This document shows positions 34,830-44,371 of a stretch of DNA of 64,000 nt, in pieces. The DNA comes from Sedimentimonas flavescens. Its GTDB lineage: Bacteria > Pseudomonadota > Alphaproteobacteria > Rhodobacterales > Rhodobacteraceae. Under the pieces are notes generated by a model that saw nothing but the letters and a program-made list of their open reading frames with translations, ran no database searches and was not told the DNA's origin. Numbering within the stretch: position 1 is the stretch's first letter; each line of letters begins with the position of its first letter. Location: the NCBI RefSeq assembly GCF_019264375.1, contig NZ_JAHVAI010000002.1:248001-312000 (forward strand). Reading direction: 5' to 3'. A program made the translations under genes and the position numbers.

Positions 34830-36922
34830 ACGAGCCTTTCGCTTGGGAGCCCGACCCAAAGGCGTGGGCCAGTCGCTTGGTATGAAGTTACCAGCCGCCC
34901 GTCAGGCATGATCGCCAAAGCGCCGGTCTCGCGCAGGCGGTTCTGGTCCCACAGATCACACCCCGAGGACAGCCCCTGCGCCCGGGCTGCAAGGATCACC
35001 ACTGCGCCGTCATGACAATGCTCTGCCAGCCGCGACTCGGCGCCTTTTCCGGTCAGATGCACAAGGCGGCGCCCGTCGGGCAGCTCCGTTTCGCGCGCAG
35101 CTTTGGGGCCGATGAACGCCGGGCGGGCGGCAGCTTCCTCCGGCGTCAGGGTATCGCCATCGGCATCGAGCCAGTTCTGCGCAATAAAACTCGCCCCGGA
35201 TTTGGACAGCGCCCGGCCTTCGGGCGTCACCAGCCCGGCCAGCTCGCCTTCGGGGGCAATCAGCAGCGCCGGACGCTCGGACAGCGCCCATCCGACGAAT
35301 GCGACCGCGACCAGGGACATCCCGACACCACGCCCCAACCCGCGCGCGAGGATGGCGATGCACGCCCCCAATCCCATCAAGGGCATCGCCCATCCGGGGG
35401 GCGTCGCAACCGCGACAACGGCCTGATCGAAGCCCGCAACCCACTCGGCCACCCAGATCATCCAGCGGGTTCCCCAGCCCATCACCCATAGCGCGGCACC
35501 TTCAAGGCCAAGGGGGGCGAGCAATGTGGCCACCACCCCTGCAGGCATGACGATGCTGCCCATTACCGGCACCGCGAGCAGGTTCGCGATCAACCCATAG
35601 GCCGACATCCTGTTGAAATGCGCAGCAGAGATCGGGGCGGTGGCGAATCCGGCAACGACCGAGGTCAACAATAGCATCGCAACCGGGCGCAGGATCGCCG
35701 GGATGCGCGGACCGACCCGTCCCCAGGGCTCGAACGTCACGATCAGCGCGACCGTGGCCGCGAAGGACATCTGAAAGCCGGGGGTCAGAAGGCTTTCGGG
35801 GCGCAGCACCAGAAGCACGCTTGCCGCCATGGCGACCGAGCGCAGGCTGAGCGCGCGCCGGTCGAACAGCACCGCCGCCAGCATAACGGCCGCCATCAGG
35901 TAGGCGCGCTCGGTCGCGATCTCGGGGCCGGCAAGCCAAAGATACCCCGTGGCCGCGAAAAGTGCCCCGGCGGCGGCGATCTTCTTGGTCGGCCAGAGCA
36001 GCGCCAGCGACCCCGCGCAGGCCAGACCAAGCCTGAGCGCGGCAAAGACGAAGCCCGCAACCATCCCCATATGCAGCCCCGAGATCGAGATGATGTGCGA
36101 CAGGTTCGCGGCGCGCATCGCCTCGTTCGTGGCTTGGGAAATCCCGGCGCGATCCCCTGTCAGCAGGGCCGAGGCCACCGCCCCCGCCTGCCCCGGTATT
36201 TGCTCCTGGATCGTGGCCGAAAGGCGCATCCGTGCGCGGTGTCCGGCGAGTTGCCAATCCTCAGCCGCGGGCGGGGCGACCAGCATGACCGGAGTGCGCG
36301 TGTATCCGACGGCGCCAAGTTGCTCGAACCAGGCATGGCGGCGAAAATCGTAACCGCCCGGTTCAGCGGGCGGCGGCGGCGGAGAAAGATGCCCCGTCAG
36401 CATGACACGCAGGCCCGGCTCGGGGGTGAAACCCGGCTGGATGTGGTGCAGCGACACCCTTACGCGCGCCGGCGTCCGATCTGGTGACATGTTCGACAGC
36501 ACCACCTCATCAAGCGTGATCCTGAGCCGGTCGGTGCCCGAGCGGTCGATTTCGACGACACGCCCCTCGATCGGGCCATAGTAGCGAAAGCTCAGGACAG
36601 GTGCCGCCAGCGCTTGCGCGCGCGACTGCGCCAGAAGGAATCCGCAGGCCAGACACAGCAAGACACCAAGCCCGAACCGCGCGGCCTCGGCAGCACGCCA
36701 CCAAAGCAGCACGCCAATCGCAATGAGCGCCCATGCGCTCAGGCGGGCCTCGGCCCCTGGCTCGCCCCACCACAGGAAATAGAGCCCGATTCCCACCCCC
36801 AGCCCGACCGGCGCCCAGAGTGGCAGATCGGCCCGGGCGCGCGCGAGCGCCGCCACCGCCCCCTGCAAAGGCCATCTGCGCCCCCCAGAAACCCCGATCT
36901 GGCCCGCGCCATCCGATCCCAC
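34823..36922 (-). CDS. ComEC/Rec2 family competence channel (without beta-lactamase domain)
   Basis: A 699-residue multi-pass membrane protein. A DUF4131-like N-terminal region with an OB-like periplasmic part (about 60-260) is followed by the Competence domain with its [20 protein letters not shown] motif (about 275-300) and many helices up to about 560. The last 140 residues show no HxHxDH motif, so the C-terminal metallo-beta-lactamase-like domain of ComEC is lacking or unrecognisable. It would conduct single-stranded DNA across the inner membrane. The GTG start is uncertain because no clear ribosome site is seen. Confidence 0.85.
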   Translation of the reverse strand: MGSDGAGQIGVSGGRRWPLQGAVAALARARADLPLWAPVGLGVGIGLYFLWWGEPGAEARLSAWALIAIGVLLWWRAAEAARFGLGVLLCLACGFLLAQSRAQALAAPVLSFRYYGPIEGRVVEIDRSGTDRLRITLDEVVLSNMSPDRTPARVRVSLHHIQPGFTPEPGLRVMLTGHLSPPPPPAEPGGYDFRRHAWFEQLGAVGYTRTPVMLVAPPAAEDWQLAGHRARMRLSATIQEQIPGQAGAVASALLTGDRAGISQATNEAMRAANLSHIISISGLHMGMVAGFVFAALRLGLACAGSLALLWPTKKIAAAGALFAATGYLWLAGPEIATERAYLMAAVMLAAVLFDRRALSLRSVAMAASVLLVLRPESLLTPGFQMSFAATVALIVTFEPWGRVGPRIPAILRPVAMLLLTSVVAGFATAPISAAHFNRMSAYGLIANLLAVPVMGSIVMPAGVVATLLAPLGLEGAALWVMGWGTRWMIWVAEWVAGFDQAVVAVATPPGWAMPLMGLGACIAILARGLGRGVGMSLVAVAFVGWALSERPALLIAPEGELAGLVTPEGRALSKSGASFIAQNWLDADGDTLTPEEAAARPAFIGPKAARETELPDGRRLVHLTGKGAESRLAEHCHDGAVVILAARAQGLSSGCDLWDQNRLRETGALAIMPDGRLVTSYQATGPRLWVGLPSERLVQ

Positions 36923-37038
36923 GCTTGTTTCTCAGCCTCAGCCTGCTTATGCATCTGCGCAAGGAAGCCTAAGGGCTTCGTGGTTAGCAAAAGGTTAACG
37001 CGCGGCGACCCGATGGCCCGCGCGCAGGAAAGGCCCCG

Positions 37039-38439
37039 ATGTCGCAGAAGATCGTCACCCGCTTCGCCCCCTCGCCCACCGGATATCTGCATATCGGCGG
37101 CGCGCGCACGGCCCTGTTCAACTGGCTCTTCGCCCGGGGCCATGGTGGCACGTTCCTGCTGCGTATCGAAGACACCGACCGCGCGCGCTCAACCCCCGAG
37201 GCGACGGCGGCGATCCTGAAGGGTCTCGAATGGTTGGGCCTCGATTATGACGGCGAGCCGATCAGCCAGTTCGAGCGCGCGCCCCGTCACGCCGAGGTCG
37301 CGCATCAGATGCTGGCCAATGGCAAGGCCTACAAGTGCTTCTCGCCGCAAGAAGAGATCGAGGCCTTCCGCGAAGCGGCACGGGCCGAGGGACGCTCGAC
37401 CCTGTTCCAATCGCCCTGGCGCGATGCCGACCCGGCGACGCATCCCGACGCGCCCTATGTCATCCGGCTCAAGGCGCCGCATGAGGGCGCCACGGTGATC
37501 GCCGACAAGGTGCAGGGCGACGTGACCTTCCGTAACGACCAGCTTGACGACATGGTCTGCCTGCGCTCGGACGGCACGCCCACCTATATGCTGGCCGTGG
37601 TGGTGGACGATCACGACATGGGCGTGACCCATGTGATCCGTGGCGACGACCACCTGACCAACTCGGCGCGCCAGGTGCAGGTCTATAATGCGATGGGCTG
37701 GGACGTTCCGGTCTTCGCGCATATCCCGCTGATCCATGGCCCCGATGGCAAGAAACTCTCGAAGCGTCACGGCGCTGTCGGGCTCGAGGAATACCAGGCG
37801 ATGGGCTACCCCGCCGCCGGGATGCGCAACTACCTGGCACGCCTTGGCTGGAGCCATGGCGACGACGAGTTCTTCACCGACGCACAGGCCAAGGAATGGT
37901 TCGAGCTGGAGGGAATCGGCCGTTCGCCCGCGCGGCTGGACTTCAAAAAGCTCGAAAATATCTCCGGTCAGCACATCTCGATCGCCGAGGATGCTGCATT
38001 GCTGAGCGAAATCGAGGGGTATTTGGCCGCAGCGCAGCAACCCGCGCTGAGCGAAATGCAGCGCAAAGGTCTGGCCGCTTCGCTTCCCTTCCTGAAAGGC
38101 GGTGCCAAAACTTTCCCGCAACTCATTGAAAAGGCGCAGTTCGCACTGACTTCGCGACCGCTCAACATCGAAGAGAAGGCCGCGAAGGCCCTTGATACTG
38201 TATCCCGTGGTATACTGAAAGAATTGACGCCGCGACTGCAAGATGCTAGCTGGATGCGTGAGGAATTGGAGGCCATCGTAACCGACGTAGCGCAGGCGCA
38301 TGGGCTGGGACTTGGCAAACTTGCCGCCCCACTCCGCGCCGCTCTGGCTGGGCGCAGTGTGACGCCGAGCGTGTTCGATATGATGCTCGTCTTGGGCCAA
38401 GATGAAACTCTGGCCCGACTGAATGATCAGGCGGCCTGA
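37039..38439 (+). CDS. gltX: Glutamyl-tRNA synthetase
   Basis: A 466-residue class I synthetase. The HIGH-type motif is [16 protein letters not shown] (about 15-30) and the KMSKS-type motif KLSKRHG near residue 240. The anticodon-binding helical domain fills the last third. It is divergent from comEC and followed by gltA after 75 bases. The last 400 bases look less GC-rich than the surroundings, but the frame and motifs are intact. Confidence 0.95.
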   Translation: MSQKIVTRFAPSPTGYLHIGGARTALFNWLFARGHGGTFLLRIEDTDRARSTPEATAAILKGLEWLGLDYDGEPISQFERAPRHAEVAHQMLANGKAYKCFSPQEEIEAFREAARAEGRSTLFQSPWRDADPATHPDAPYVIRLKAPHEGATVIADKVQGDVTFRNDQLDDMVCLRSDGTPTYMLAVVVDDHDMGVTHVIRGDDHLTNSARQVQVYNAMGWDVPVFAHIPLIHGPDGKKLSKRHGAVGLEEYQAMGYPAAGMRNYLARLGWSHGDDEFFTDAQAKEWFELEGIGRSPARLDFKKLENISGQHISIAEDAALLSEIEGYLAAAQQPALSEMQRKGLAASLPFLKGGAKTFPQLIEKAQFALTSRPLNIEEKAAKALDTVSRGILKELTPRLQDASWMREELEAIVTDVAQAHGLGLGKLAAPLRAALAGRSVTPSVFDMMLVLGQDETLARLNDQAA

Positions 38440-38514
38440 GGGCGGGCCGCCACTCCGGAAAATCCGGAACACAGCACCCGGCGGGCCCAGCCGGACGACA
38501 GGAAAGGGAAGCTC

Positions 38515-39810
38515 ATGGCTGACACCAAACGAACTGCCACACTGACGCTTGACGGAAACACCTACGATCTGCCGGTGCTCTCGCCCACCGTGGGTCCCGA
38601 CGTTCTGGACATCCGCAAGCTCTATGCGCAGGCGGACGTGTTCACCTATGATCCCGGCTTTACCTCGACTGCGGCCTGTGACTCGGCGATCACCTATATC
38701 GACGGCGACAAGGGCGAGCTTCTGTATCGCGGCTACCCGATCGAGCAGCTGGCCGACAAGTCGCACTATCTTGAAGTCTGCTACCTCCTGCTGAACGGCG
38801 AGCTGCCGAACAAAGAGCAGATGGCTGACTTCGAAGGCCGCATCACTCGCCACACCATGCTGCACGAGCAGATCCACAACTTCTTCCGTGGGTTCCGCCG
38901 TGACAGCCACCCGATGGCGACCATGGTCGGCGTCGTTGGCGCCATGTCGGCCTTCTACCACGACAGCCTTGACATCAACGATCCGTGGCAGCGTGAAGTT
39001 GCCGCCATGCGCATGATCGCCAAGCTGCCGACGATCGCCGCGATGGCCTACAAGTACTCGATCGGTCAGCCCTTCGTGTACCCGCGCAACGATCTCGACT
39101 ACGCGTCGAACTTCCTGCACATGTGCTTCTCGGTCCCGGCCGAGACCTATACCGTGCAGCCCGCGCTGGCCAAGGCGATGGACCGCATCATGATGCTCCA
39201 CGCCGACCACGAGCAGAATGCCTCGACCTCGACCGTCCGTCTGGCCGGCTCGTCGGGCGCCAACCCCTTCGCCTGTATCGCTGCCGGCATCGCCTGCCTC
39301 TGGGGTCCCGCCCACGGCGGCGCCAACCAGGCCTGCCTCGAGATGCTGCGCGAAATCGGCACCGTTGACCGCATCCCCGAGTTCATCGCCCGCGCCAAGG
39401 ACAAGAACGACCCCTTCAAGCTGATGGGCTTCGGTCACCGCGTCTACAAGAACTTCGACCCGCGTGCGAAGGTCATGAAAGAATCGGCCGACGAGGTTCT
39501 GGATCTGCTGGGCGTGCACAACAACCCGCTGCTGCAGGTCGCCAAGGAACTGGAGCAGATCGCGCTTCACGACGAATACTTCATCGCGAAGAAGCTCTAC
39601 CCGAACGTCGACTTCTACTCGGGCATCATCCTTGAAGCGATGGGCTTCCCCACCTCGATGTTCACGCCGATCTTCGCGCTCTCGCGCACCGTCGGCTGGA
39701 TTTCGCAGTGGAAAGAGATGATCTCGGACCCGGCGGGCAAGATCGGCCGTCCGCGCCAGCTCTACACCGGCTCCGAAGGTCGCGACTATCTCGATGTCGA
39801 GAACCGCTGA
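38515..39810 (+). CDS. gltA: Citrate synthase
   Basis: A 431-residue type II citrate synthase of the tricarboxylic acid cycle. Catalytic His residues are in [13 protein letters not shown] and [15 protein letters not shown], and the Asp in [14 protein letters not shown]. The C-terminal GRPRQLYTG is typical. AGGAAAGG lies 8 bases upstream. Codon use looks highly optimised, as expected for an abundant enzyme. A hairpin follows the stop. Confidence 0.96.
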   Translation: MADTKRTATLTLDGNTYDLPVLSPTVGPDVLDIRKLYAQADVFTYDPGFTSTAACDSAITYIDGDKGELLYRGYPIEQLADKSHYLEVCYLLLNGELPNKEQMADFEGRITRHTMLHEQIHNFFRGFRRDSHPMATMVGVVGAMSAFYHDSLDINDPWQREVAAMRMIAKLPTIAAMAYKYSIGQPFVYPRNDLDYASNFLHMCFSVPAETYTVQPALAKAMDRIMMLHADHEQNASTSTVRLAGSSGANPFACIAAGIACLWGPAHGGANQACLEMLREIGTVDRIPEFIARAKDKNDPFKLMGFGHRVYKNFDPRAKVMKESADEVLDLLGVHNNPLLQVAKELEQIALHDEYFIAKKLYPNVDFYSGIILEAMGFPTSMFTPIFALSRTVGWISQWKEMISDPAGKIGRPRQLYTGSEGRDYLDVENR

Positions 39811-39830
39811 TCTCGCGGGACAGACAGACG

Positions 39831-39855
39831 AAGGCCGGGGTTTTCCCCGGCCTTT
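39831..39855 (+). terminator. Hairpin after gltA
   Basis: A perfect 10-bp stem AAGGCCGGGG/CCCCGGCCTT with a TTTT loop lies 20 bases after the gltA stop. The T-run after it is short, so some reading into the DUF1284 gene is possible. Confidence 0.75.
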
Positions 39856-39876
39856 GGCGTTTGAAGGGAGAGAGCC

Positions 39877-40296
39877 ATGAACGACACTCCACTGCGCTAC
39901 CGGCCGCACCATTTCCTGTGCTCGCTCGGCTTTGAGGGCAAGGGCTACTCGCCCGAGTTCACCACCAACATGACGGCTATCGTGATGGGGCGCCTGCGTG
40001 CCGCACGCGGGGATGAGGTCGTGATCGAGGTCGTCGAAGACACAGATGATATCTGCGCCCCCTGCCCGTCGCGCCGCGGCACCGCTTGCGGCAGCGGCTA
40101 CCACATCAACCAGCTTGACGCGGCCCATGCCGCCGCCCTCGGACTGAAACCGGGCGACAAGCTGACATGGGGGGAGGCGCGGGAACGGATGCGGGCGCTT
40201 CCGGACAATGCGCTCTCGGAGATCTGCGCGCCGTGCCAATGGCTTGCCTTCGGGATGTGCACCGCCGCCCTCGGGCGCCTCAAGTCAGGCACATAA
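39877..40296 (+). CDS. DUF1284 domain-containing protein
   Basis: A 139-residue Cys-rich cytoplasmic protein. It begins RYRPHHFLCSLGFEGKGYS, characteristic of DUF1284, and carries CAPC near 60-63, a further Cys in TACGSGYH, a second CAPC near 114-117 and a Cys in GMC. The spacing suggests an iron-sulfur cluster or zinc site; the function is unknown. A GGGAGAG ribosome site lies before the ATG. Confidence 0.9.
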   Translation: MNDTPLRYRPHHFLCSLGFEGKGYSPEFTTNMTAIVMGRLRAARGDEVVIEVVEDTDDICAPCPSRRGTACGSGYHINQLDAAHAAALGLKPGDKLTWGEARERMRALPDNALSEICAPCQWLAFGMCTAALGRLKSGT

Positions 40297-40373
40297 AGCA
40301 CTATAAAGAAACGAATAACGCCGCTCCTTGGGCGGCGTCTTCCTAACAATAACTGGGCCGATAACTGGGCCGA

Positions 40374-40682
40374 TCAGGCGTGGCGCCTGGCCAGAACGCT
40401 CCAGCCACCCGACACGATCAGAGCCGCAATGATCGCCTTGACGGTATCGCCCGCCAAGAACGGCATCATCCAGCCCGAACGCAGTTCGGGAACCGATTTG
40501 CCAAGCACAAGCGCAGGCCAGGCAAGGCCCGGAACATCAAGTACGGCTCCGGCGATCAGACCGGCGACAGAGAGGCCGACAAAGGACTTCACGCCACGGT
40601 CAGCCGCGATACCGGCAACGGCGACCATCGCGACACGGGTGACGATCGCGTTGGAGGGTACGAGGGCCTTCGAAAGCGTCAT
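40374..40682 (-). pseudogene. Internally deleted BioY (biotin transporter S component) remnant
   Basis: A 102-residue frame whose first 24 residues (MTLSKALVPSNAIVTRVAMV...) look like the start of Rhodobacteraceae BioY. It then jumps directly to IAADRGVKSFVGLSVAGL, GLAWPALVLGK and PFLAGDTVKAIIAALIV, which match the second half. Full BioY is about 190 residues, so roughly 85-90 residues are missing. The missing part would include the conserved PVFA and GPTGGYL helices. The frame is kept. It probably cannot bind biotin, though a short expressed membrane protein cannot be excluded. No ATPase or BioN partner is adjacent. Confidence 0.65.
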
Positions 40683-40766
40683 GGCAGGAGCTTCCGCATA
40701 GGTGAAGCATTGCCCGGCAAACTGTTTTTGAAGGCCCGCCTGTCAATCTCGTGACGGAACGAATGA

Positions 40767-40823
40767 GCATATCTGCAAACAGGTCTAGCTTCGAGCGTCG
40801 AAGAGTTGCAGATCTTCGAATGC
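40767..40823. other. Nested inverted repeat upstream of the bioY remnant
   Basis: ATCTGCAA (40771-40778) pairs with TTGCAGAT (40806-40813), enclosing a second perfect repeat CTTCGA-GCG-TCGAAG (40789-40803). The element sits in the 205-base gap between the bioY remnant and the divergent SDR gene. It could be an operator for either gene or a folded leader of the minus-strand transcript. Nothing else is recognised in this gap. Confidence 0.45.
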
Positions 40824-40887
40824 GCCACGCCGCCGCAGCATAAGCGACCCCCTTGCGCGATTGCACAGCCTCTGGCATCAGCACCGC

Positions 40888-41559
40888 ATGAGCAAAACCG
40901 ACACCGCCCCGCTGGAACCCAAGAAACTGGCCCTCGTGACCGGCGCCTCGCGCGGTTTGGGGTGCGCCATGGCCGAGTCCCTTGCCGCCTCGGGCTGGCA
41001 CGTGATGGCGGTGGCCCGCACGGTGGGCGGGCTTGAAGAGCTTGACGATCGTATTCAGGCCGCTGGAGGCACGGCGACGCTCGCCCCCCTTGATGTCACC
41101 GACGAGAACCAGATGAAGCATCTGGCGGATTCGATCGCTGCGCGTTGGGGCGGATTGCAGCTTTGGGTGCATGCGGCAATCCATGCGGCGCCGCTGGCTC
41201 CGGCCGGACATATCGCCGGCAAGGACATGACCAAATCGGTCGCCACCAACCTGACCGCGACTGCGACCCTGATCCCGCTGATCGAGCCGCTGCTGCGCGC
41301 GGGCAATGGCGCGGCGATGTTCTTTGATGACATCCACGCGGGCGAGAAGTTTTTCGGCTCTTACGGCGCGACCAAGGCCGCGCAGATGGCGCTGGTGCGC
41401 AGCTGGCAGGCCGAGAACGTCAAGATCGGGCCGCAGGTGCTGATCGATACCCCGGCGCCGATGCCCACAGCCACCCGCGCGCGCTTCTTCCCCAGCGAAG
41501 ACCGCGCGCCGCTGGCCGATCCGCGAGCCGAGGCTGCGCGTATCGTGGCGCTGCTCTGA
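40888..41559 (+). CDS. SDR family oxidoreductase
   Basis: A 223-residue short-chain dehydrogenase/reductase. The cofactor motif is VTGASRGLGCAMAE (about 17-30) and the catalytic YGATK lies near residue 165; the usual Ser before it is replaced by a stretch FFDDIHAGEKFF. The chain is a little shorter than typical 250-residue SDRs. The ATG was preferred to an upstream TTG in the same frame. The substrate is unknown. Confidence 0.85.
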   Translation: MSKTDTAPLEPKKLALVTGASRGLGCAMAESLAASGWHVMAVARTVGGLEELDDRIQAAGGTATLAPLDVTDENQMKHLADSIAARWGGLQLWVHAAIHAAPLAPAGHIAGKDMTKSVATNLTATATLIPLIEPLLRAGNGAAMFFDDIHAGEKFFGSYGATKAAQMALVRSWQAENVKIGPQVLIDTPAPMPTATRARFFPSEDRAPLADPRAEAARIVALL

Positions 41560-41647
41560 CGCGACAATAGCGCCGCACCCACCTCAACCGCTTTACGACC
41601 CCGCCCCCAAAGGATAAGCAGGGAAAAACAGCGGCACGGGGGGCAGT

Positions 41648-42436
41648 ATGCGCATTCTCATCACCAATGACGATGGCATCAACGCGCCGGGTCTTGAGGT
41701 TCTGCATCACATCGCGACCGAGCTTGCCGGCCCCGACGGCGATGTCTGGACCGTGGCGCCTGCGTTCGAGCAGTCTGGCGTGGGGCATTGCATCAGCTAC
41801 ACCCACCCGATGATGATCGAGCGTCTGGACGAGCGCCGCTACGCCGCCGAGGGCAGCCCCGCCGATTGCGTGCTCGCGGGTCTTTACGATGTGCTGAATG
41901 ATGGCCGCCCCGACCTGATCCTGTCGGGCGTGAACCGGGGCAACAACTCGGCCGAGAACGCGCTTTACTCGGGCACGCTTGGCGGCGCGATGGAGGCCGC
42001 ACTTCAGGGCATCCCCGCCATCGCGCTTTCGCAGTTCCTTGGCCCGAAATGCATGGGCCCCGGGATAGACCCGTTCGAGGCCGCGCGCGTCCACGGCCCC
42101 GCGTTGGTGCGCAAGCTGTGGGGCCGCGCGATCTGGGACGATGGCCCCTACCGCGTGTTCTACAACGTGAATTTCCCACCGGTTCCGGCCGCTGAAGTAC
42201 AGGGTTTCAAGGTCGCGGCGCAGGGTTACCGTACCGATAGCTTCTTCTCGGTCGAGCCGCACCACTCGCCCACCGGGCGCCGCTTCCTGTGGATCAAGGG
42301 CGGGCCGCAGCACAATGCGACCGCGCCGGGCACGGATGCGGCGGTGAACCTCGAGGGCTGGATCTCGGTCACGCCGATGCGCGCCGACCTGACCGCGCAT
42401 GACGTTCTGAAAGACCTTGAGGTGCGGCTGGCATGA
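41648..42436 (+). CDS. surE: 5'/3'-nucleotidase SurE
   Basis: A 262-residue metal-dependent phosphatase acting on nucleoside monophosphates under stress. The metal site is [14 protein letters not shown] at the N-terminus. [25 protein letters not shown] follows near 95-120. It overlaps pcm by 4 bases. The surE-pcm-nlpD order is conserved among Proteobacteria. Confidence 0.96.
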   Translation: MRILITNDDGINAPGLEVLHHIATELAGPDGDVWTVAPAFEQSGVGHCISYTHPMMIERLDERRYAAEGSPADCVLAGLYDVLNDGRPDLILSGVNRGNNSAENALYSGTLGGAMEAALQGIPAIALSQFLGPKCMGPGIDPFEAARVHGPALVRKLWGRAIWDDGPYRVFYNVNFPPVPAAEVQGFKVAAQGYRTDSFFSVEPHHSPTGRRFLWIKGGPQHNATAPGTDAAVNLEGWISVTPMRADLTAHDVLKDLEVRLA

Positions 42437-43104
42437 GCGACGACCCTCACCCCGAGAGCAGCCCCGAAGAGCTGGCCGAGCGCAAGATGCGCTTCCTCTT
42501 CGCGCTGCGCTCCAAGGGGGTGACGGACGCGCGCGTGCTGAACGCGATGGAGAAGATCGACCGCGGGCTATTCGTGCGCGGCATTTTCTCGGATCGCGCC
42601 TATGAGGACATGCCCTTGCCGATCGCCTGCGGACAGACCATCTCGCAGCCCTCGGTCGTGGGGTTGATGACGCAGGCGCTCCAGGTCGGACCGCGCGATA
42701 CCGTGCTAGAGATCGGCACCGGTTCGGGCTATCAGGCGGCGGTCCTGTCGCTGCTGGTGCGGCGCGTCTATACCGTGGATCGCCATCGCCGCCTTGTGCG
42801 CGAGGCCGAGGAGCTGTTCCGCGCGCTCAACATGACCAATATCGTGACCCTGGCTTCAGACGGATCGCGCGGCCTGCCCGAACAGGCGCCCTTCGACCGC
42901 ATCCTTGTGACCGCCGCCGCCGAGGACCCGCCGGGCCCGCTGTTGTCGCAGCTCAAGATCGGCGGTATCATGGTTCTTCCGGTGGGACAGTCTGACACGG
43001 TGCAAAGCCTGATCCGCGTGAAGCGTCTGGAAACCGGGTTCGATTACGAGGAATTGCGCCCCGTGCGCTTTGTTCCGCTTGTCGAAGGCATGGCAAGCGA
43101 CTGA
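42433..43104 (+). CDS. pcm: Protein-L-isoaspartate O-methyltransferase
   Basis: A 223-residue SAM enzyme repairing isoaspartyl damage in proteins. Motifs are [21 protein letters not shown] and the SAM site [16 protein letters not shown] near 94-109, then [20 protein letters not shown]. It is coupled to surE by overlap. Confidence 0.96.
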   Translation: MSDDPHPESSPEELAERKMRFLFALRSKGVTDARVLNAMEKIDRGLFVRGIFSDRAYEDMPLPIACGQTISQPSVVGLMTQALQVGPRDTVLEIGTGSGYQAAVLSLLVRRVYTVDRHRRLVREAEELFRALNMTNIVTLASDGSRGLPEQAPFDRILVTAAAEDPPGPLLSQLKIGGIMVLPVGQSDTVQSLIRVKRLETGFDYEELRPVRFVPLVEGMASD

Positions 43105-43160
43105 CACGACCGCAAAGCCCCGGTCACAGGGGCGCGGCACGAATGACGAGGACCGAGCAG

Positions 43161-44342
43161 ATGAAAACGCCCTTTCCCGCACGACCGACTCTGCGCCTGA
43201 GCCGCCTGATGCTGGCCGGCTGCGCCGTAGCCGCCTTGGCGGGCTGCGACTCGACCGGCACATTCGACGCCGACCTGCGCAACTTCGGTCAGATCGGCTT
43301 TGATACCTCGGATGCCGCGCGTCAGGCCACTGCCGCGCGCCCGACCCCCGATGCGCGCGGGGTCATCTCCTACCCGAATTACCAGGTTGCCGTCGCACGT
43401 CGCGGCGATACGGTGGCCTCGGTTGCCGCGCGCGTTGGCGCCGATGCGGGGGAGCTTGCGCGCTATAACGCTGTTTCGCCCACCGCCCCGCTGCGTGAGG
43501 GAGAGGTGCTCTCCCTGCCCCGCCGCGTGGCCGAGGCCGCAGCGCCCACCAACACCGGCGCTATCGGCTCCGAGGCAATCTCGATCACTTCGCTTGCCTC
43601 GAACGCCATCGACCGGGCCGAGGCCAGCGCCCCTGCTGCTGCGGCGAAACCCGCCACACCCTCGGCCGAGCCCGTGCGCCACAAGGTTGCCCGTGGCGAG
43701 ACCGCCTATTCGATCGCGCGCTATTACAACGTGTCGGTCCGTTCGCTGGCGGAATGGAACGGCCTGCCCGCCGATCTGAGCGTGCGGGAAGGCCAGTATC
43801 TGATGATCCCCGTGGCCAATGCCGCGCCGCCCAAGACCGCATCCGCGACAACGCAGCCGGGTCAGGGTTCGCCCACGCCGACGCCGCCCTCGGCCGCCAA
43901 GCCGCTGCCCTCCGAAACCCCGCCCAAGGCTTCGGCCCCGGTCGACAAGAGCGCGGCCCCCGACCTTGGCGCCTCGCGCACCGCTGCCGCAAAGTCGAAG
44001 CTGCAAATGCCGGTGCAGGGCGCAGTCATCCGGCCCTACGTGAAGAAGAAGAACGACGGCATCGACATCGCCGCGACGCCCGGCACCAATGTCGCCGCCG
44101 CCGAGGCCGGCAAGGTTCTGCTGCTCAGCCAGGATACCGAGAAGGTCTATTTCGTCGGCATCAAGCACGCCAACGGCCTGGTGACGATCTACTACAACGT
44201 CACCGACATTCAGGTGAAGAAGGGCGATGACGTGAAGCGCGGCCAGACCATCGCCAAGGTCGCGCCGAGCCAGCCGGGCTATCTGCATTTCGAGGTGCGC
44301 CAGGGCCTCGACAGCCTCGACCCGATGCCCTACCTGCAATGA
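43161..44342 (+). CDS. NlpD-like lipoprotein with two LysM domains and a degenerate M23 domain
   Basis: A 393-residue outer-membrane lipoprotein (lipobox LAGC before DSTG, near residue 31). One LysM region is at about 75-125 and a second, better one (HKVARGETAYSIARYYNV) near 175-215, followed by a Pro/Ala linker. The C-terminal LytM/M23 domain has lost metal ligands: the first His position reads KKNDGIDIA and the HxH motif reads YLHFEVR. This matches NlpD/EnvC activators of cell-wall amidases rather than a peptidase. ATG 43161 was chosen for the GAGGA 8 bases upstream; an ATG 18 bases earlier is possible. Confidence 0.9.
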   Translation: MKTPFPARPTLRLSRLMLAGCAVAALAGCDSTGTFDADLRNFGQIGFDTSDAARQATAARPTPDARGVISYPNYQVAVARRGDTVASVAARVGADAGELARYNAVSPTAPLREGEVLSLPRRVAEAAAPTNTGAIGSEAISITSLASNAIDRAEASAPAAAAKPATPSAEPVRHKVARGETAYSIARYYNVSVRSLAEWNGLPADLSVREGQYLMIPVANAAPPKTASATTQPGQGSPTPTPPSAAKPLPSETPPKASAPVDKSAAPDLGASRTAAAKSKLQMPVQGAVIRPYVKKKNDGIDIAATPGTNVAAAEAGKVLLLSQDTEKVYFVGIKHANGLVTIYYNVTDIQVKKGDDVKRGQTIAKVAPSQPGYLHFEVRQGLDSLDPMPYLQ

Positions 44343-44347
44343 CCCCG

Positions 44348-44370
44348 GGGGCGCTTCGGCGCCCCTTCGT
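44348..44370 (+). terminator. Terminator after nlpD-like gene
   Basis: A perfect 7-bp stem GGGGCGC/GCGCCCC closes a TTCG tetraloop and is followed by a T-rich stretch (TTCGTTTT). It lies 5 bases after the stop and next to the convergent DASS gene end. Confidence 0.85.
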
Positions 44371-44371
44371 T

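Noticed and set aside
38000-38430. A recombined or foreign 3' end of gltX, suggested by lower GC
   Set aside because: The frame, length and anticodon-domain sequence are normal. The composition shift is mild and needs no transfer event.
37189-40239. A minus-strand open frame of about 1000 codons spanning gltX and gltA
   Set aside because: It runs opposite two well-supported genes and across their gap, with no family resemblance. It is explained by codon bias.
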